A DNA stretch of 64,000 nt. Source: Janthinobacterium sp. (lineage in GTDB: Bacteria > Pseudomonadota > Gammaproteobacteria > Burkholderiales > Chitinibacteraceae). Every line of letters starts with the position of its first letter. The first letter of the stretch is position 1. Below the pieces are notes generated by a model. It made no database searches. It was given only the letters and a program-made list of their open reading frames with translations, and was not told the origin of the DNA. The stretch is from the NCBI GenBank assembly GCA_025360045.1, contig JANYCY010000057.1, forward strand, positions 34,599 to 98,598. The letters are read 5' to 3'. Made by a program: the position numbers and the translations under genes. Positions 1 through 9,750 of this stretch are shown in pieces.

Positions 1-2
1 CT

Positions 3-1472
3 GCATTTGGAATTTATGCGCAGGCCCTACTTTCCCGCGAGCTAGAACAACGTTTTGAGCAACTACAGCAAGAAACAATCAGCCGACTAGCGATTAGCTT
101 ACCTCGTTCGCTTTGGGATCTAAGCCCTGCCTCTGCGCAAAGAATTTTGGCTGCTGAAATGCTGCCAAAAGAAGTGCTCGCCATCTTAGTTGTTGATCTT
201 GATGGCCAACAATTCGCACAAGCCAGCAGAGATAAGAACAGCAAGCAGATCAAGCAAGGGTCAGCCCCCAAAGGCCCTTACCTTTCTCGGCCTATTTACC
301 GAGATGTGGACGAGTCTCAGGCAACGGCAAGCAAGTTAATCGGAAAGGTAACCGTCTATTTCACAAGAGAGCATATCGATACGGCCCTGCGTACCAATAT
401 CCGGCGCAGAGTGCTGGAGATTCTAGTCATCGACCTTATTCTACTATTCGCACTGACGATTAGTTTACGCATGGTCTTTATCCCTCTCGCCCAATTGCGC
501 GATGCCTTGTTTGCTCTATCACGCCACGATGGCGATGAGGTTGAAGAGCTGGTAGAAACCCAACGCAGCGAATTTGGTGAAGTCATTCAAGGCTTCAACC
601 AGACCCAACGCAAGCTCAAACGGATTATGGCTCGTCGTCGTCAAGCAGAAGAAGCCACACAGCAGGCCTTTGTCGACTTACAAGCAGCACAAACCTCCCT
701 TTTGCAATCAGAAAAAATGGCCTGCTTAGGTGGCTTAGTGGCCGGTGTCGCGCATGAGATTAATACCCCCGTAGGCATTGTACTAACCAGTGCATCAGTC
801 CTCAATGACGCGACCCTCCATTTACACAAATCCATCAGCAATGGCGCAATTCGTAAATCAGAAGTCGTCCAATATATGGAAACCGCACAACAAGCCTCCC
901 AGCTGATTATGAGTAATGCCGAGCGAGCAGCCACTCTGATACAAAGCTTTAAGCAAGTTGCCGTTGACCAGACTAGCGAGCTACGCCGCGAATATAAGTT
1001 AAAAGAATATATCGACGAAATCACTTCCAGCCTGCACCCCGCACTCAAGCAAAGCGGCACTCAGGTCACGGTTATTTGCCACAATGACATTGTGTTAGAA
1101 GGCTACCCAGGCGCGATGGCTCAGGTATTAACCAACCTCACAATGAATGCCTTAGCTCATGCATTTATTGCAGGAGACAGAGGGCAGATCGAGATTTTAG
1201 CCGAGCAAATTGGCCCATCAGTCCGCATGATGTTTAAGGACAATGGCAAAGGGATATCAGAAGATCATCTTGGAAAAATATTCGATCCGTTTTTCACTAC
1301 CCGCCGAGGCCAAGGTGGTACAGGGCTAGGTCTTAATATTGTTTTCAACATTATCAATAAACAATTTGGCGGCACAATAGACGTATTAAGTAAGCCAAAT
1401 AATGGCACTTGCTTCGTCCTCCTTTTCCCGCGCATCAGCCCACTGGCGGAGCCAGAGTCAGTAGGCGGATGA
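3..1472 (+). CDS. Sensor histidine kinase, 5' end cut by the window edge
   Basis: Probable inner-membrane two-component sensor kinase. The reading frame is open to the first bases of the window, so the true start lies outside. Visible parts in order are an extracytoplasmic helical segment, a transmembrane helix (LEILVIDLILLFALTISLRM), a HAMP-like linker and coiled coil, a dimerisation/phosphoacceptor box GVAHEINTP (His codon near base 751), an N box NLTMNALAHA, a G1 box DNGKGIS and a G2 box GGTGLGLNI. All ATPase motifs look intact. No response regulator follows; the next gene is a tRNA, so a partner may lie upstream of the window. The HEINTP type box resembles hybrid or orphan kinases that sense small molecules, but no ligand can be assigned. 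Confidence 0.9.
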   Translation, partial: AFGIYAQALLSRELEQRFEQLQQETISRLAISLPRSLWDLSPASAQRILAAEMLPKEVLAILVVDLDGQQFAQASRDKNSKQIKQGSAPKGPYLSRPIYRDVDESQATASKLIGKVTVYFTREHIDTALRTNIRRRVLEILVIDLILLFALTISLRMVFIPLAQLRDALFALSRHDGDEVEELVETQRSEFGEVIQGFNQTQRKLKRIMARRRQAEEATQQAFVDLQAAQTSLLQSEKMACLGGLVAGVAHEINTPVGIVLTSASVLNDATLHLHKSISNGAIRKSEVVQYMETAQQASQLIMSNAERAATLIQSFKQVAVDQTSELRREYKLKEYIDEITSSLHPALKQSGTQVTVICHNDIVLEGYPGAMAQVLTNLTMNALAHAFIAGDRGQIEILAEQIGPSVRMMFKDNGKGISEDHLGKIFDPFFTTRRGQGGTGLGLNIVFNIINKQFGGTIDVLSKPNNGTCFVLLFPRISPLAEPESVGG

Positions 1473-1491
1473 AAAAAAAATCTAAAAAAAT

Positions 1492-1519
1492 TTGACTATC
1501 TCAATATATCCGCTATAAT
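1492..1519 (+). promoter_or_regulatory. Sigma70-type promoter of tRNA-Lys
   Basis: A -35 box TTGACT (1492-1497) and a perfect -10 box TATAAT (1514-1519) are separated by 16 bases and end 17 bases before the mature tRNA 5' end. An A-rich stretch lies just upstream and could act as an UP element. Confidence 0.75.
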
Positions 1520-1536
1520 CCGCATCTCTTTAGAGC

Positions 1537-1612
1537 GGGTCGTTAGCTCAGTTGGTAGAGCAGTGGACTTTTAATCCATTTGTCGCAGGTTCGAATCCCG
1601 CACGACCCACCA
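1537..1612 (+). tRNA. tRNA-Lys (UUU)
   Basis: A 76-base cloverleaf with acceptor arms GGGTCGT and ACGACCC, D-arm TTAGCTCAGTTGGTAGAG, anticodon loop CTTTTAA giving anticodon UUU, T-arm GGTTCGAATCC and an encoded CCA end. It has its own promoter and terminator, so it is a single-gene transcription unit. Confidence 0.97.
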
Positions 1613-1626
1613 AGTATTTGTTAAGC

Positions 1627-1661
1627 AAAAAGCCCAATCTTCGGATTGGGCTTTTTGTTTT
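1627..1661 (+). terminator. Intrinsic terminator of tRNA-Lys
   Basis: AAAGCCCAATC, a short TTCG loop and GATTGGGCTTT form a long stem, followed by a T-rich run. It lies 15 bases after the encoded CCA. No gene is seen between it and the next coding start at 1945; that stretch is A/T- and C/T-rich and contains only the tetranucleotide repeat listed separately. Confidence 0.9.
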
Positions 1662-1881
1662 TTACCCTCTTATCCGCCACACCCCCTTCCCTTTACCTCA
1701 TTCATCAATTACGCCCCACCCTATTTCACCAGCCTACTGCCCCCAGTTCTTTACTTTTATTATTTATATTTAATATACCCAGCATTTCTTACAACTCCAG
1801 CCGGTTTAAGTTAATATTTACCACTTCTAAAAAACTGGCAATTCCTAGCCCTATCAAATAATATCGATGTGATATCAACAA

Positions 1882-1900
1882 TTGCTTGCTTGCTTGCTTG
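1882..1900 (+). repeat. TTGC tetranucleotide tandem repeat, 4.75 units
   Basis: Four perfect TTGC units and a partial fifth lie 45 bases before the ATG of the PAS-GGDEF-EAL gene. The frame remains open through the repeat back to a TTG codon at 1882. Tetranucleotide tracts of this type mediate phase variation in Neisseria, but this tract is short. Confidence 0.6.
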
Positions 1901-1944
1901 TGCATTGCCTAATGAATGTATCGGCAATAAAAGGATCCTTTAAA

Positions 1945-3678
1945 ATGATTAATTTACTAGGGACCATCTGCGCTATTTTATTGGTATTCCTAGTGCTAGC
2001 GATTCGCTATATACATCACTCACGCAAAGATAATCAACGATATCAGGCATTACTCGATAGCATTCCAGATTTAGCTTGGGTTAAAGACAAGCAACATCGT
2101 TTTGTGGTGGTTAACCAAGCCTTTCGCCATATTTGGGGCGTTGAAGATCCCAATTGGCTGATCGGTAAAGATGATTATTCTCTTTCCCCACCAGACCTAG
2201 CGGCAAAATATCAAGCGGATGACCAAAGTGTCATCAATAACGCTAAAACAATGCGCTATGAAAGTAATTTTGAGCACACTCAAGACGGTGAGCGCTGGAT
2301 GGAACTCATCAAAGTACCGGTTTATATAAAGAAACAGATCATTGGCACTGCCGGTATTGCCCGAGATATTAGCGAGCGTAAATCAGCCGAGGCGCGCCTC
2401 TCTTGGCTCGCCCTCCATGATCCACTCTCTCAACTTGGTAATCGCAGCTTTTTAACCCAGCAGCTCAATCAAAAAATTGCAGCCGCACTGCCATTTTGTC
2501 TTTGGTTAATTGATTTAGACCACTTTAAACGAATTAACGATGCGCTGGGGCATCGTGCTGGGGACCAAGCGCTCACTCAAGTGGCCTACAACCTGAGCAA
2601 CTTAGGTACGGAAGTATTTCGCTTAGGCGGTGATGAGTTTGTGCTACTCGATGAATTCACTCACGCCGATCGCATCAATCACACCCTCACCCAGCTCTTA
2701 AATATCCCCGTGATCATCGAAGGTTTAAAATTTAACCAAGCCTTTACCGCAGGACAAGTCAGCTTTCCAAATGATGGGACTTCAGCAGAGCAATTACTAA
2801 AGCATGCAGATGTTGCCCTCTACGAAGGCAAAGCCTTGGGACGAGGGCATATTCGCCGCTTTGAAGCCAGTATGGCTACACAAGCGGTTAGGCAATTAGA
2901 ACTTGAACGTGATTTGCGCAGTGCCTTACAAAATAAGCAATTCAGGCTCGCCTATCAGCCCCAAGTTGAATTAGCCACCCAACAACTAATTGGCCTAGAA
3001 GCATTATTACGTTGGCATCATCCAGAGCGCGGTGAAATTCGCCCTGCTGACTTTATCCCCTTTGCAGAAAAAACCGGCATTATTTGCGCCATTGGCGAAT
3101 GGGCATTAGATCAAGCCATCATAGAACTCCGCCACTGGGATCAATTGGGCCTGCCCTTAGTCCCAATCTCGGTCAATGTTTCTGCCCTGCAATTAGACAT
3201 CCCCCATTTTGCTCATTCCGTGATTACACGTTTGAACAAACTACCCAAGCATTTGCGTGGCAAGATCGCTCTAGAGCTCACAGAATCAACCCTAATGCAC
3301 GAGCAAGCCTTAGAAAACGTACATGCTTTAAGTGCAGCAGCAATTCCTTTGTATATGGATGATTTTGGTACGGGTTATTCTAATTTATCGATTATTTCGC
3401 AATTAGGTTTATCTAAATTAAAGTTTGATCGCAGCTTAATTCAAAATGTTCCTAACAATAATGCGCATCAAAAAGTCTGTAGCGCTCTGCTCGATTTAGC
3501 AGCCGCTTTAGAATTAGAGGTGATTGCAGAAGGTGTAGAAACGCTCGAAGAAGCACAATGGCTATTAGAACAAGGTGTTTTATATGCGCAAGGCTTTTGG
3601 TTTAGCCACCCACTCGAAAGCAGCCAAGTGATTAACTACCTAGGAAAAAGCGCATTAAATAGCCATAAACTAGACTGA
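1945..3678 (+). CDS. Membrane PAS-GGDEF-EAL c-di-GMP protein
   Basis: Predicted bifunctional c-di-GMP enzyme of 577 aa. One N-terminal transmembrane helix (about residues 4-22) is followed by a PAS domain (about 30-150), a GGDEF domain with an intact LGGDEFVLL site near residue 228, and an EAL domain starting EALLRW near residue 351. The EAL domain keeps ELTEST, DDFGTGYSN, KFDRSLI and EGVET, so both diguanylate cyclase and phosphodiesterase activities could be present. The ATG at 1945 is chosen because AAGGA lies a few bases upstream and the membrane helix begins right after it; the frame extends upstream to a TTG at 1882 without a ribosome binding site. Which activity dominates cannot be read from sequence. 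Confidence 0.92.
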   Translation: MINLLGTICAILLVFLVLAIRYIHHSRKDNQRYQALLDSIPDLAWVKDKQHRFVVVNQAFRHIWGVEDPNWLIGKDDYSLSPPDLAAKYQADDQSVINNAKTMRYESNFEHTQDGERWMELIKVPVYIKKQIIGTAGIARDISERKSAEARLSWLALHDPLSQLGNRSFLTQQLNQKIAAALPFCLWLIDLDHFKRINDALGHRAGDQALTQVAYNLSNLGTEVFRLGGDEFVLLDEFTHADRINHTLTQLLNIPVIIEGLKFNQAFTAGQVSFPNDGTSAEQLLKHADVALYEGKALGRGHIRRFEASMATQAVRQLELERDLRSALQNKQFRLAYQPQVELATQQLIGLEALLRWHHPERGEIRPADFIPFAEKTGIICAIGEWALDQAIIELRHWDQLGLPLVPISVNVSALQLDIPHFAHSVITRLNKLPKHLRGKIALELTESTLMHEQALENVHALSAAAIPLYMDDFGTGYSNLSIISQLGLSKLKFDRSLIQNVPNNNAHQKVCSALLDLAAALELEVIAEGVETLEEAQWLLEQGVLYAQGFWFSHPLESSQVINYLGKSALNSHKLD

Positions 3679-3821
3679 GTGCCAATCTATAAAAAAACTC
3701 AATCGATTAAAGTTAGCCCCAATAACGCTAAGAATTACAGCTTAGTCCCCATTTAACGCCTTTTACAAAAAGCGCAGCTTAAGTCGGTCTATAACGATGA
3801 ATCTCAATGAGGAGCATCTTT

Positions 3822-4289
3822 ATGCGCGCCTTCTATATCTTAAGCTTGCTAAGCTCAATTAGTATCGCAGCCGAAATCATGCCGCAAGTAGGGCAATGGG
3901 AAATCATCAGTGAAATGCCGCCCGAGCAAAAGGCGATGATGAGCAAAATGAAGCCCGATATGCTCAAACAAATGCAGCAGCCCAATATGCGTTTTGATAC
4001 AAAGACAGGAACGATGACCATGTCGACCTGTTTATCCAAAGAACAATTGGGGAAATGGCATCAAATGGGACAAAAACCACAGCAAAACTGCGATGCGCCC
4101 AAAATCAGTAATACGGGCAATACCGTCACGATGGATATGCAATGCCACAAACCACGGGCATCTACCCTGCATAGCGTGATTCAATTTAGCCCTGCTAGAG
4201 ATAGCTACCAATACGAGCACACCATTCAAGCAGAAAGCAAAACGATGCTACTCAAGGGCAATGCAAGGCGAATAGGGGATTGCAAGTAG
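3822..4289 (+). CDS. Small secreted DUF3617-type protein
   Basis: A 155-aa protein with an N-terminal signal peptide (MRAFYILSLLSSISIAAE, cleavage likely after the Ala run), then a beta-rich domain beginning QVGQWEIISEM. Spaced cysteines (CLSK, NCDA, QCHK, GDCK) could form periplasmic disulfides. The opening motif and Cys pattern fit the DUF3617 family, whose function is unknown. The ATG at 3822 is preferred over 3807 because GGAG sits seven bases before it. It stands alone between the c-di-GMP gene and the convergent chpA. Confidence 0.75.
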   Translation: MRAFYILSLLSSISIAAEIMPQVGQWEIISEMPPEQKAMMSKMKPDMLKQMQQPNMRFDTKTGTMTMSTCLSKEQLGKWHQMGQKPQQNCDAPKISNTGNTVTMDMQCHKPRASTLHSVIQFSPARDSYQYEHTIQAESKTMLLKGNARRIGDCK

Positions 4290-4293
4290 AAGA

Positions 4294-4314
4294 AAGGGCA
4301 ATCATATTGCCCTT
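4294..4314. terminator. Bidirectional terminator between the DUF3617 gene and chpA
   Basis: A perfect 9-bp stem, AAGGGCAAT / ATTGCCCTT, with a three-base loop lies between the convergent stops. The T-tracts are weak on both sides, but position and symmetry suggest a shared transcription end. Confidence 0.65.
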
Positions 4315-4324
4315 CCCTTCACCC

Positions 4325-7300
4325 TTATTCCGCAACAATAAAACTGCGAATCTGACTAAGCAACTCTTCTTCCTGATAAGGCTTACCTAAGAATGCATTT
4401 ACACCTAGCTCAAATGCATAATTCTTATGTTTATCTGCTGTACGCGAGGTAATCATAATGATAGGGATATGCTTGGTCCCCTCATTCGCCCGCACATTAC
4501 GAGTCAACTCAAAGCCATCCATACGCGGCATTTCAATATCGACCAACATCACCGCGGGGGTTACATCAGAGAGCTGCTGCAAGGCATCTAAACCATCTTT
4601 AGCGGTCAATACTTGGAAGCCTTCACGTGCTAACAGGCGACCGGTGATTTTACGTACCGTCAGCGAGTCATCCACCACCATCACCAGTGGCGTTGTTTTA
4701 AGCACTTCTGGAACAATTTGCACCGCACTGCGTGTTTCACCGCGAGCCAAGAGGGTCAGTGGATTCATAATCATCACCACATCACCATTACCCAGCACGG
4801 TCGCGCCAGTCACGCCAGGAATCCGTGCCAGCTGCGGCCCAATGGTTTTCACCACGACTTCCTGATTGCGTACCAGCTCATCCACATGCAGCGCCATACG
4901 GCTGCTACCACTGCGCAGCAACATGATGGTGTTGTAGCGCTTTTGCTCAGGTACAGATTTTGCATCGCCTAATAGCCGTGGGAAATAAGCAAAGGGATAG
5001 TGGTGATCCATCCACTCCTGAAAGCGATTCTCATAAATTCGCTCTAAAGCGCCGAGCTTAATTTCCTGAACCTGCTCGATCATGCCCGAAGGAATAGCAA
5101 ATTGCTGTCCACCCGCCTTCACCAGCACCACCTGCGTTACGGCAAGGGTTAAAGGCAGATAAATGGTAAAGGTTGTCCCCACACCCGCTTGGCTGGATAC
5201 ATCAATACGCCCGCCTAAATCGCCTAATTTATTTTTCACCACATCCATGCCAATACCACGGCCAGAAAGTGGGGTTAGCGTGTTGGCGGTACTGATGCCC
5301 GGCTCAAAAATCAGCTCGGTCACCATTTGATCGCTGGCATTGCTGCTGAGTAGACCATGCTCCAAGCCCTTAGCTCGCAATTTTGCGAGATCTAAACCCT
5401 GACCATCGTCTTTAAGGATCAGCACCAATTCATTGCCTTCTTGACGCACTTCAACTTGTACTTCACCAAATTCTGGCTTACCTAAGGCAATGCGTTGCTC
5501 GGTACTTTCTAGGCCGTGATCGATGGCGTTGCGCAACATATGCTCAAACGGCGACATCATTTGATCCAACACGCCGCGATCGACCTCTACCCGTCCGCCA
5601 CGCAGCTCCAAGTTCACTTTCTTGCCGACTTCCTTACCGGTCTGACGGGTCAGGCGGTAGAGGCGATCAGACAAGCTGCTAAACGGCACCATGCGCACAC
5701 GCATCAAGCTTTGTTGCAGCTCTTTGGTCATCCGTGCCTGCTGCGTCAGCGCAGCCGTCGAATCATCGTGATTTTTCAGCAAGTTTTGCTGGATGGTGGC
5801 CACGTCGTTGACGCTTTCGGCAATAAAACGAGTGACTTCTTGCAAGCGTGTAAAGCGATCGAATTCGAGCGGGTCAAAGTTGGCTTCATGGCCTTCTTGG
5901 ATCTTGGCCTGCATTTGCGTTTCGGCCTGAATCTCCATTTCTCGCAATTGGCTACGCAAGCGATTCACGTTTTCAGTTAGATCCAGCAAGGAAACTTTCA
6001 TGGTCAGCATTTCGGCTTCGATGCGCGATCTGGCGATAGACACTTCACCGGCCTGATTCACCAACTGATCCATCAACTCAGATTTAACCCGAATGGTCGT
6101 ACCGCTTTCGATATCGCCTTGATTAAGCGGCACCACTTTCGCTTCAGGAACCGGCTGCTTAACCCCTTTTAACTCGTCCGCTAGGGTTTGAATTAAATCG
6201 TAATCGGCATCCAAGGCATCTAATAATGCGGAAGAATAATGCGTGCCTGCCGCCAACAAACGGCTTTCCATTTGGTGGCTCACTTCACCCATCCGCATGG
6301 CACCGGCCATCCGTGCGCTGCCCTTAAAGGTATGCAAGAGCCGCTTCAAAGCGTTCGCGGCCTGTTGTACTTCATCAGGCAGACGTAAACCACGTAATGA
6401 TGCACTGATTTGCTGCATCAACTCGTCGGCTTCTTCAATGAACACCGGCAGCAGCTGCTCATCAATATCATCAGCCTGCTGGCTGTCTAGCTCAGATTTA
6501 CGCTGCACATCATGTTTATCGATCAGCTGCTCAAGTGGCGTCAGCGATTCCATATCCAAAAGCTCAATCGCGATGTTTTCTTCTAGCGGCAAGCTCGGCT
6601 CAGCAAGCGCATTCATCGCGACTTCGCTCGCCTCTAATGCACGCTGCTGATCTAACAAAGCATTCAAGGCCGCAAGATGATCATTAACGCTGTTGTCATT
6701 CAACTCAGTCGCCAACGCCAGCTCATCGACGTGCTCAATAGGGCGCTCATCTCGCACATCAAGGGCGCTAACTTCTGGCTCAAGCTCTGCTTGCGAAACA
6801 CTGATCGTGGCAGCCTGCGGCTCTACAGTGCGATCCAAGAATGTCTCGCTCGCCACAACGGCATCCGCACGCCTAGCATCATACGGAGTCAATTCATCCG
6901 AGCCAGCCAGCTCACTCAGCTCAAAGGAGGCCTCTTCGGCAAGGTCAACGACGTCGGCTTCCAGCACAAGCTCAGGCTCATTTAAATGGGTATCGGCCAG
7001 CTCCAAATCTAAGCGGCTATCTGCTGGCTCCGCCAACTCATCCAAAGAAATTTCAAAGGTTTCAGCTTGCAGACTTTGCAGAGCGAGAATTTCAGCTTCG
7101 GCAAAACCAGGGGCCTCAAGCGCAAAAATCGAAGCCAGCATACTGGCAATACGATCCACGGCCTGATCGAGTACGGGCGATTGGCCAATCACCGTTTCGC
7201 CCATTTGCTGTACCACATGTTCCAAGGTATAAGCCAGCTCACCTAGGCTGCGGAAACCCGCTGTCGAGGCAATCCCACCGAGGGTGTGCGCCGCTAAGAG

Positions 7301-9643
7301 ATACTGAGCTGGATGGCTATTTTTACCTGCTTGTAGTGTCTGCAAATACTGTGCCGCTTCGTTGCAAAACAGCGCAAACAGCGTAGCAGATACCGTCACC
7401 GTACCAATCATCACCTCATCGCTTGGGCTATCACTAGCCAGCGATATGCTGTCCTCAGATAGGCTTGGAGCGGCATCAAGCTGAGCTTTTAGTTGCTCTG
7501 CCGCAGCGATTAAATCACTGCCTTCAACCTGCGCGACCCCCTCGCGATGAAGCTCCTCTACCCACGTTGAAAATGCAGCGTGCGCTTGGGCCAGCAATTG
7601 CAATAAATCAGGCGTCGCTGATTTTTCAATTTGCATCAGTTTATTCAGCAGCTGCTCAATTGCCCAAGCGACTTGGGCTAAATGATTCAGCCCCACCATC
7701 CGGCCACTGCCTTTTAGTGTATGAAAGCTACGACGTAAAGTGGTTAAGGCTTCCCGATCATGCGGTGTTTGCTGGCATAGCTGTAATTGCTCAGCCACAT
7801 TATTCAAGACCTCGCCAGCTTCTTCTAAGAAGACTTCCAATAGCTCCGCATCCACGGCGGCATCAGAAAGCGGCAAAGCTTTACTTGGATCAGGCTGTAC
7901 CTTAGGTAGGGAGACTAAAGGCGCGGCATCCAGCTGAGGCTCTTCCTCTAGCTGCTCAAGCTCATCAGGCAAGCTCACGACCGGCATCGCGCCAGTGAGC
8001 TTATCAATCATCGGTAAGAGCGAGGCCGCCTCGTCTCTATTTTGTGCAATGCTGTCGATATAAAAACCAAGACTAGATAAGCCTTCGGCCAATAATTCTA
8101 ATTCTGTTTGAGCAGGAAGCAACAACTCACTCTGAGTAAATTGCTCAATGCGCTGTTGACAGCGTTGTAATAATTCAACCGCTTGATGCTTCTCTAGCAT
8201 CAGCAATGCACCCTGAATCTGGCGCAAATTCGGCTCGATTTTGCTTAATTCTCGATGATCATCTGGCTGACGAAACCACACATCAAGAATGTCTTCAACC
8301 ATCTGCAAATTACTACGCATTTCATGCGCCAGCTGTGCTTGCAACAGCCGCTCTTGTGCTTGCCGAGTAATCTCATCCAGATGAGGGACGTCATTTTTTA
8401 GCGATGGATTGAGTAAGCGCTGACACATGGCGGCTACTTGCTCAGGAAAATCATCGGCGATTAAGGGATAAATCGCTAAGCAGTTATCCAACAATAACAA
8501 GGCCGTTGCCACTTCTAACGCTTGTGCATCACTCAGCGCCTGATCCTGCAAAGCCTGCACCGCCTGGATGAGAGTGGACCACAGCTGATCTAAGCCAGGA
8601 ATCGCTAAGGGCATAGCGCGTTCGGCAAGGGGCTGTAAATCAGCCAAAAATGTATTTAATCGTTCATATTGCCCCGAGCTAATCCTGCCCCAGCTCTCTT
8701 TGCAACCATCCAAATCATCACGCAAGCTGCGTGATAGCAAGAGCCGAAACTCTGCGGCGGGAGAGAGTAGATCATCATCACCCACGGGTAATAAGCTATC
8801 CAGCGCAAAGGTTTTGCGTAATACCAAAGCCAGCGGACTTGCTGTATGCAGCATTAATAGTGCATATAAAATATCGCGGTATAAGCGCTCGGCCACTTTG
8901 CCCGAGCCATCACTCAAGCGACGCAATTGCATATTCAGCCGCATAATTAACTGCTTCAAATCTACATCGAGATCAACTTGCTCCTGCTGGCGGCTTAAAC
9001 CATCAAGCAAACCTGCCGCTGCCCACCAAAAATGACGCGCAATCGCGGTGGATTGAGTGGCAGCAATTTCTGCCACACTTTTGGCCATTGAGCTGGCCGC
9101 AGTAGGATCGTTACTCATCCAACTCAGCAACGCCGCTTCAAAACGTTGCCGCCGCAAACGGATAAACGCATTTGCTTCCGCCTCGGGCAAAGCATGAGTG
9201 GGCAAGCCCTTAGGTAGAACGAGCTCAGAAAGCTGAGGAAAAAATAACTCTGCACCGCTATCAGATGCTTGGCGCAAAGCGGCCATTTTTTTAAAACTAG
9301 GCAGTAGCCTCAGTGGCTGATTTGGCGCGCCTACGGCGATTTGCTCTAGGTAGTGGCTGGCCTCAACAATCGCTCTTTGAATAATTGCCAGCGTGTCCTC
9401 GTTGATTTCGTCCACCGCCAAAATTTGCTCAATTTCTTCACAAAAACGAGCGAGGCCAGTCAACTCAACCATTTGCACCGCACCATATGCTTGGTGCAAA
9501 AAGGTTCGAGCATGCTTCAGCAACGCGCTATCCTTGGTCTCACCAAATTGAGCCAAAGCGTGCGACGCTTTTTGTAAAGTTTGCTCGATTTCGCTCTTAA
9601 CCCAGACCAGAGAGCCCAGATCGAATTCGGTATGCGCGCTCAT
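4325..9643 (-). CDS. chpA: ChpA/PilL-type hybrid chemotaxis histidine kinase
   Basis: A 1772-aa CheA-like kinase controlling type IV pilus function. The N-terminal part (about 1-590) is helical with degenerate Hpt-like repeats. Phosphotransfer domains follow, with HTLKGSGRM near residue 640, a variant AHTLGG near 786 and HTFKGSARM near 1103. An acidic Ala/Glu-rich linker (about 870-1030) separates the last two. Then come a dimerisation coiled coil, an ATPase domain (N box MLRNAIDHGLES near 1371, DDGQGLDL, GRGIGMDVV), a CheW-like domain and a C-terminal receiver with the phosphorylatable Asp in VDIEMPRMDG near 1700. It is the last gene of pilG-pilH-pilI-pilJ-chpA. It has fewer canonical Hpt domains than Pseudomonas ChpA, and no pilK, chpB or chpC follows. 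Confidence 0.93.
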   Translation of the reverse strand: MSAHTEFDLGSLVWVKSEIEQTLQKASHALAQFGETKDSALLKHARTFLHQAYGAVQMVELTGLARFCEEIEQILAVDEINEDTLAIIQRAIVEASHYLEQIAVGAPNQPLRLLPSFKKMAALRQASDSGAELFFPQLSELVLPKGLPTHALPEAEANAFIRLRRQRFEAALLSWMSNDPTAASSMAKSVAEIAATQSTAIARHFWWAAAGLLDGLSRQQEQVDLDVDLKQLIMRLNMQLRRLSDGSGKVAERLYRDILYALLMLHTASPLALVLRKTFALDSLLPVGDDDLLSPAAEFRLLLSRSLRDDLDGCKESWGRISSGQYERLNTFLADLQPLAERAMPLAIPGLDQLWSTLIQAVQALQDQALSDAQALEVATALLLLDNCLAIYPLIADDFPEQVAAMCQRLLNPSLKNDVPHLDEITRQAQERLLQAQLAHEMRSNLQMVEDILDVWFRQPDDHRELSKIEPNLRQIQGALLMLEKHQAVELLQRCQQRIEQFTQSELLLPAQTELELLAEGLSSLGFYIDSIAQNRDEAASLLPMIDKLTGAMPVVSLPDELEQLEEEPQLDAAPLVSLPKVQPDPSKALPLSDAAVDAELLEVFLEEAGEVLNNVAEQLQLCQQTPHDREALTTLRRSFHTLKGSGRMVGLNHLAQVAWAIEQLLNKLMQIEKSATPDLLQLLAQAHAAFSTWVEELHREGVAQVEGSDLIAAAEQLKAQLDAAPSLSEDSISLASDSPSDEVMIGTVTVSATLFALFCNEAAQYLQTLQAGKNSHPAQYLLAAHTLGGIASTAGFRSLGELAYTLEHVVQQMGETVIGQSPVLDQAVDRIASMLASIFALEAPGFAEAEILALQSLQAETFEISLDELAEPADSRLDLELADTHLNEPELVLEADVVDLAEEASFELSELAGSDELTPYDARRADAVVASETFLDRTVEPQAATISVSQAELEPEVSALDVRDERPIEHVDELALATELNDNSVNDHLAALNALLDQQRALEASEVAMNALAEPSLPLEENIAIELLDMESLTPLEQLIDKHDVQRKSELDSQQADDIDEQLLPVFIEEADELMQQISASLRGLRLPDEVQQAANALKRLLHTFKGSARMAGAMRMGEVSHQMESRLLAAGTHYSSALLDALDADYDLIQTLADELKGVKQPVPEAKVVPLNQGDIESGTTIRVKSELMDQLVNQAGEVSIARSRIEAEMLTMKVSLLDLTENVNRLRSQLREMEIQAETQMQAKIQEGHEANFDPLEFDRFTRLQEVTRFIAESVNDVATIQQNLLKNHDDSTAALTQQARMTKELQQSLMRVRMVPFSSLSDRLYRLTRQTGKEVGKKVNLELRGGRVEVDRGVLDQMMSPFEHMLRNAIDHGLESTEQRIALGKPEFGEVQVEVRQEGNELVLILKDDGQGLDLAKLRAKGLEHGLLSSNASDQMVTELIFEPGISTANTLTPLSGRGIGMDVVKNKLGDLGGRIDVSSQAGVGTTFTIYLPLTLAVTQVVLVKAGGQQFAIPSGMIEQVQEIKLGALERIYENRFQEWMDHHYPFAYFPRLLGDAKSVPEQKRYNTIMLLRSGSSRMALHVDELVRNQEVVVKTIGPQLARIPGVTGATVLGNGDVVMIMNPLTLLARGETRSAVQIVPEVLKTTPLVMVVDDSLTVRKITGRLLAREGFQVLTAKDGLDALQQLSDVTPAVMLVDIEMPRMDGFELTRNVRANEGTKHIPIIMITSRTADKHKNYAFELGVNAFLGKPYQEEELLSQIRSFIVAE

Positions 9644-9750
9644 TTAAAACCTATTTTCAAGTGACACTTCCACGTAATTCAAAAGCACATAGGGATGACT
9701 AAGGATTGACCCTGAGCATCCCCCTGTACTATGACCTAAAACCAAGCTAA

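Noticed and set aside
1552..1773. Plus-strand open frame overlapping tRNA-Lys and its terminator
   Set aside because: It starts inside the tRNA, crosses the intrinsic terminator and has low-complexity composition; not coding.
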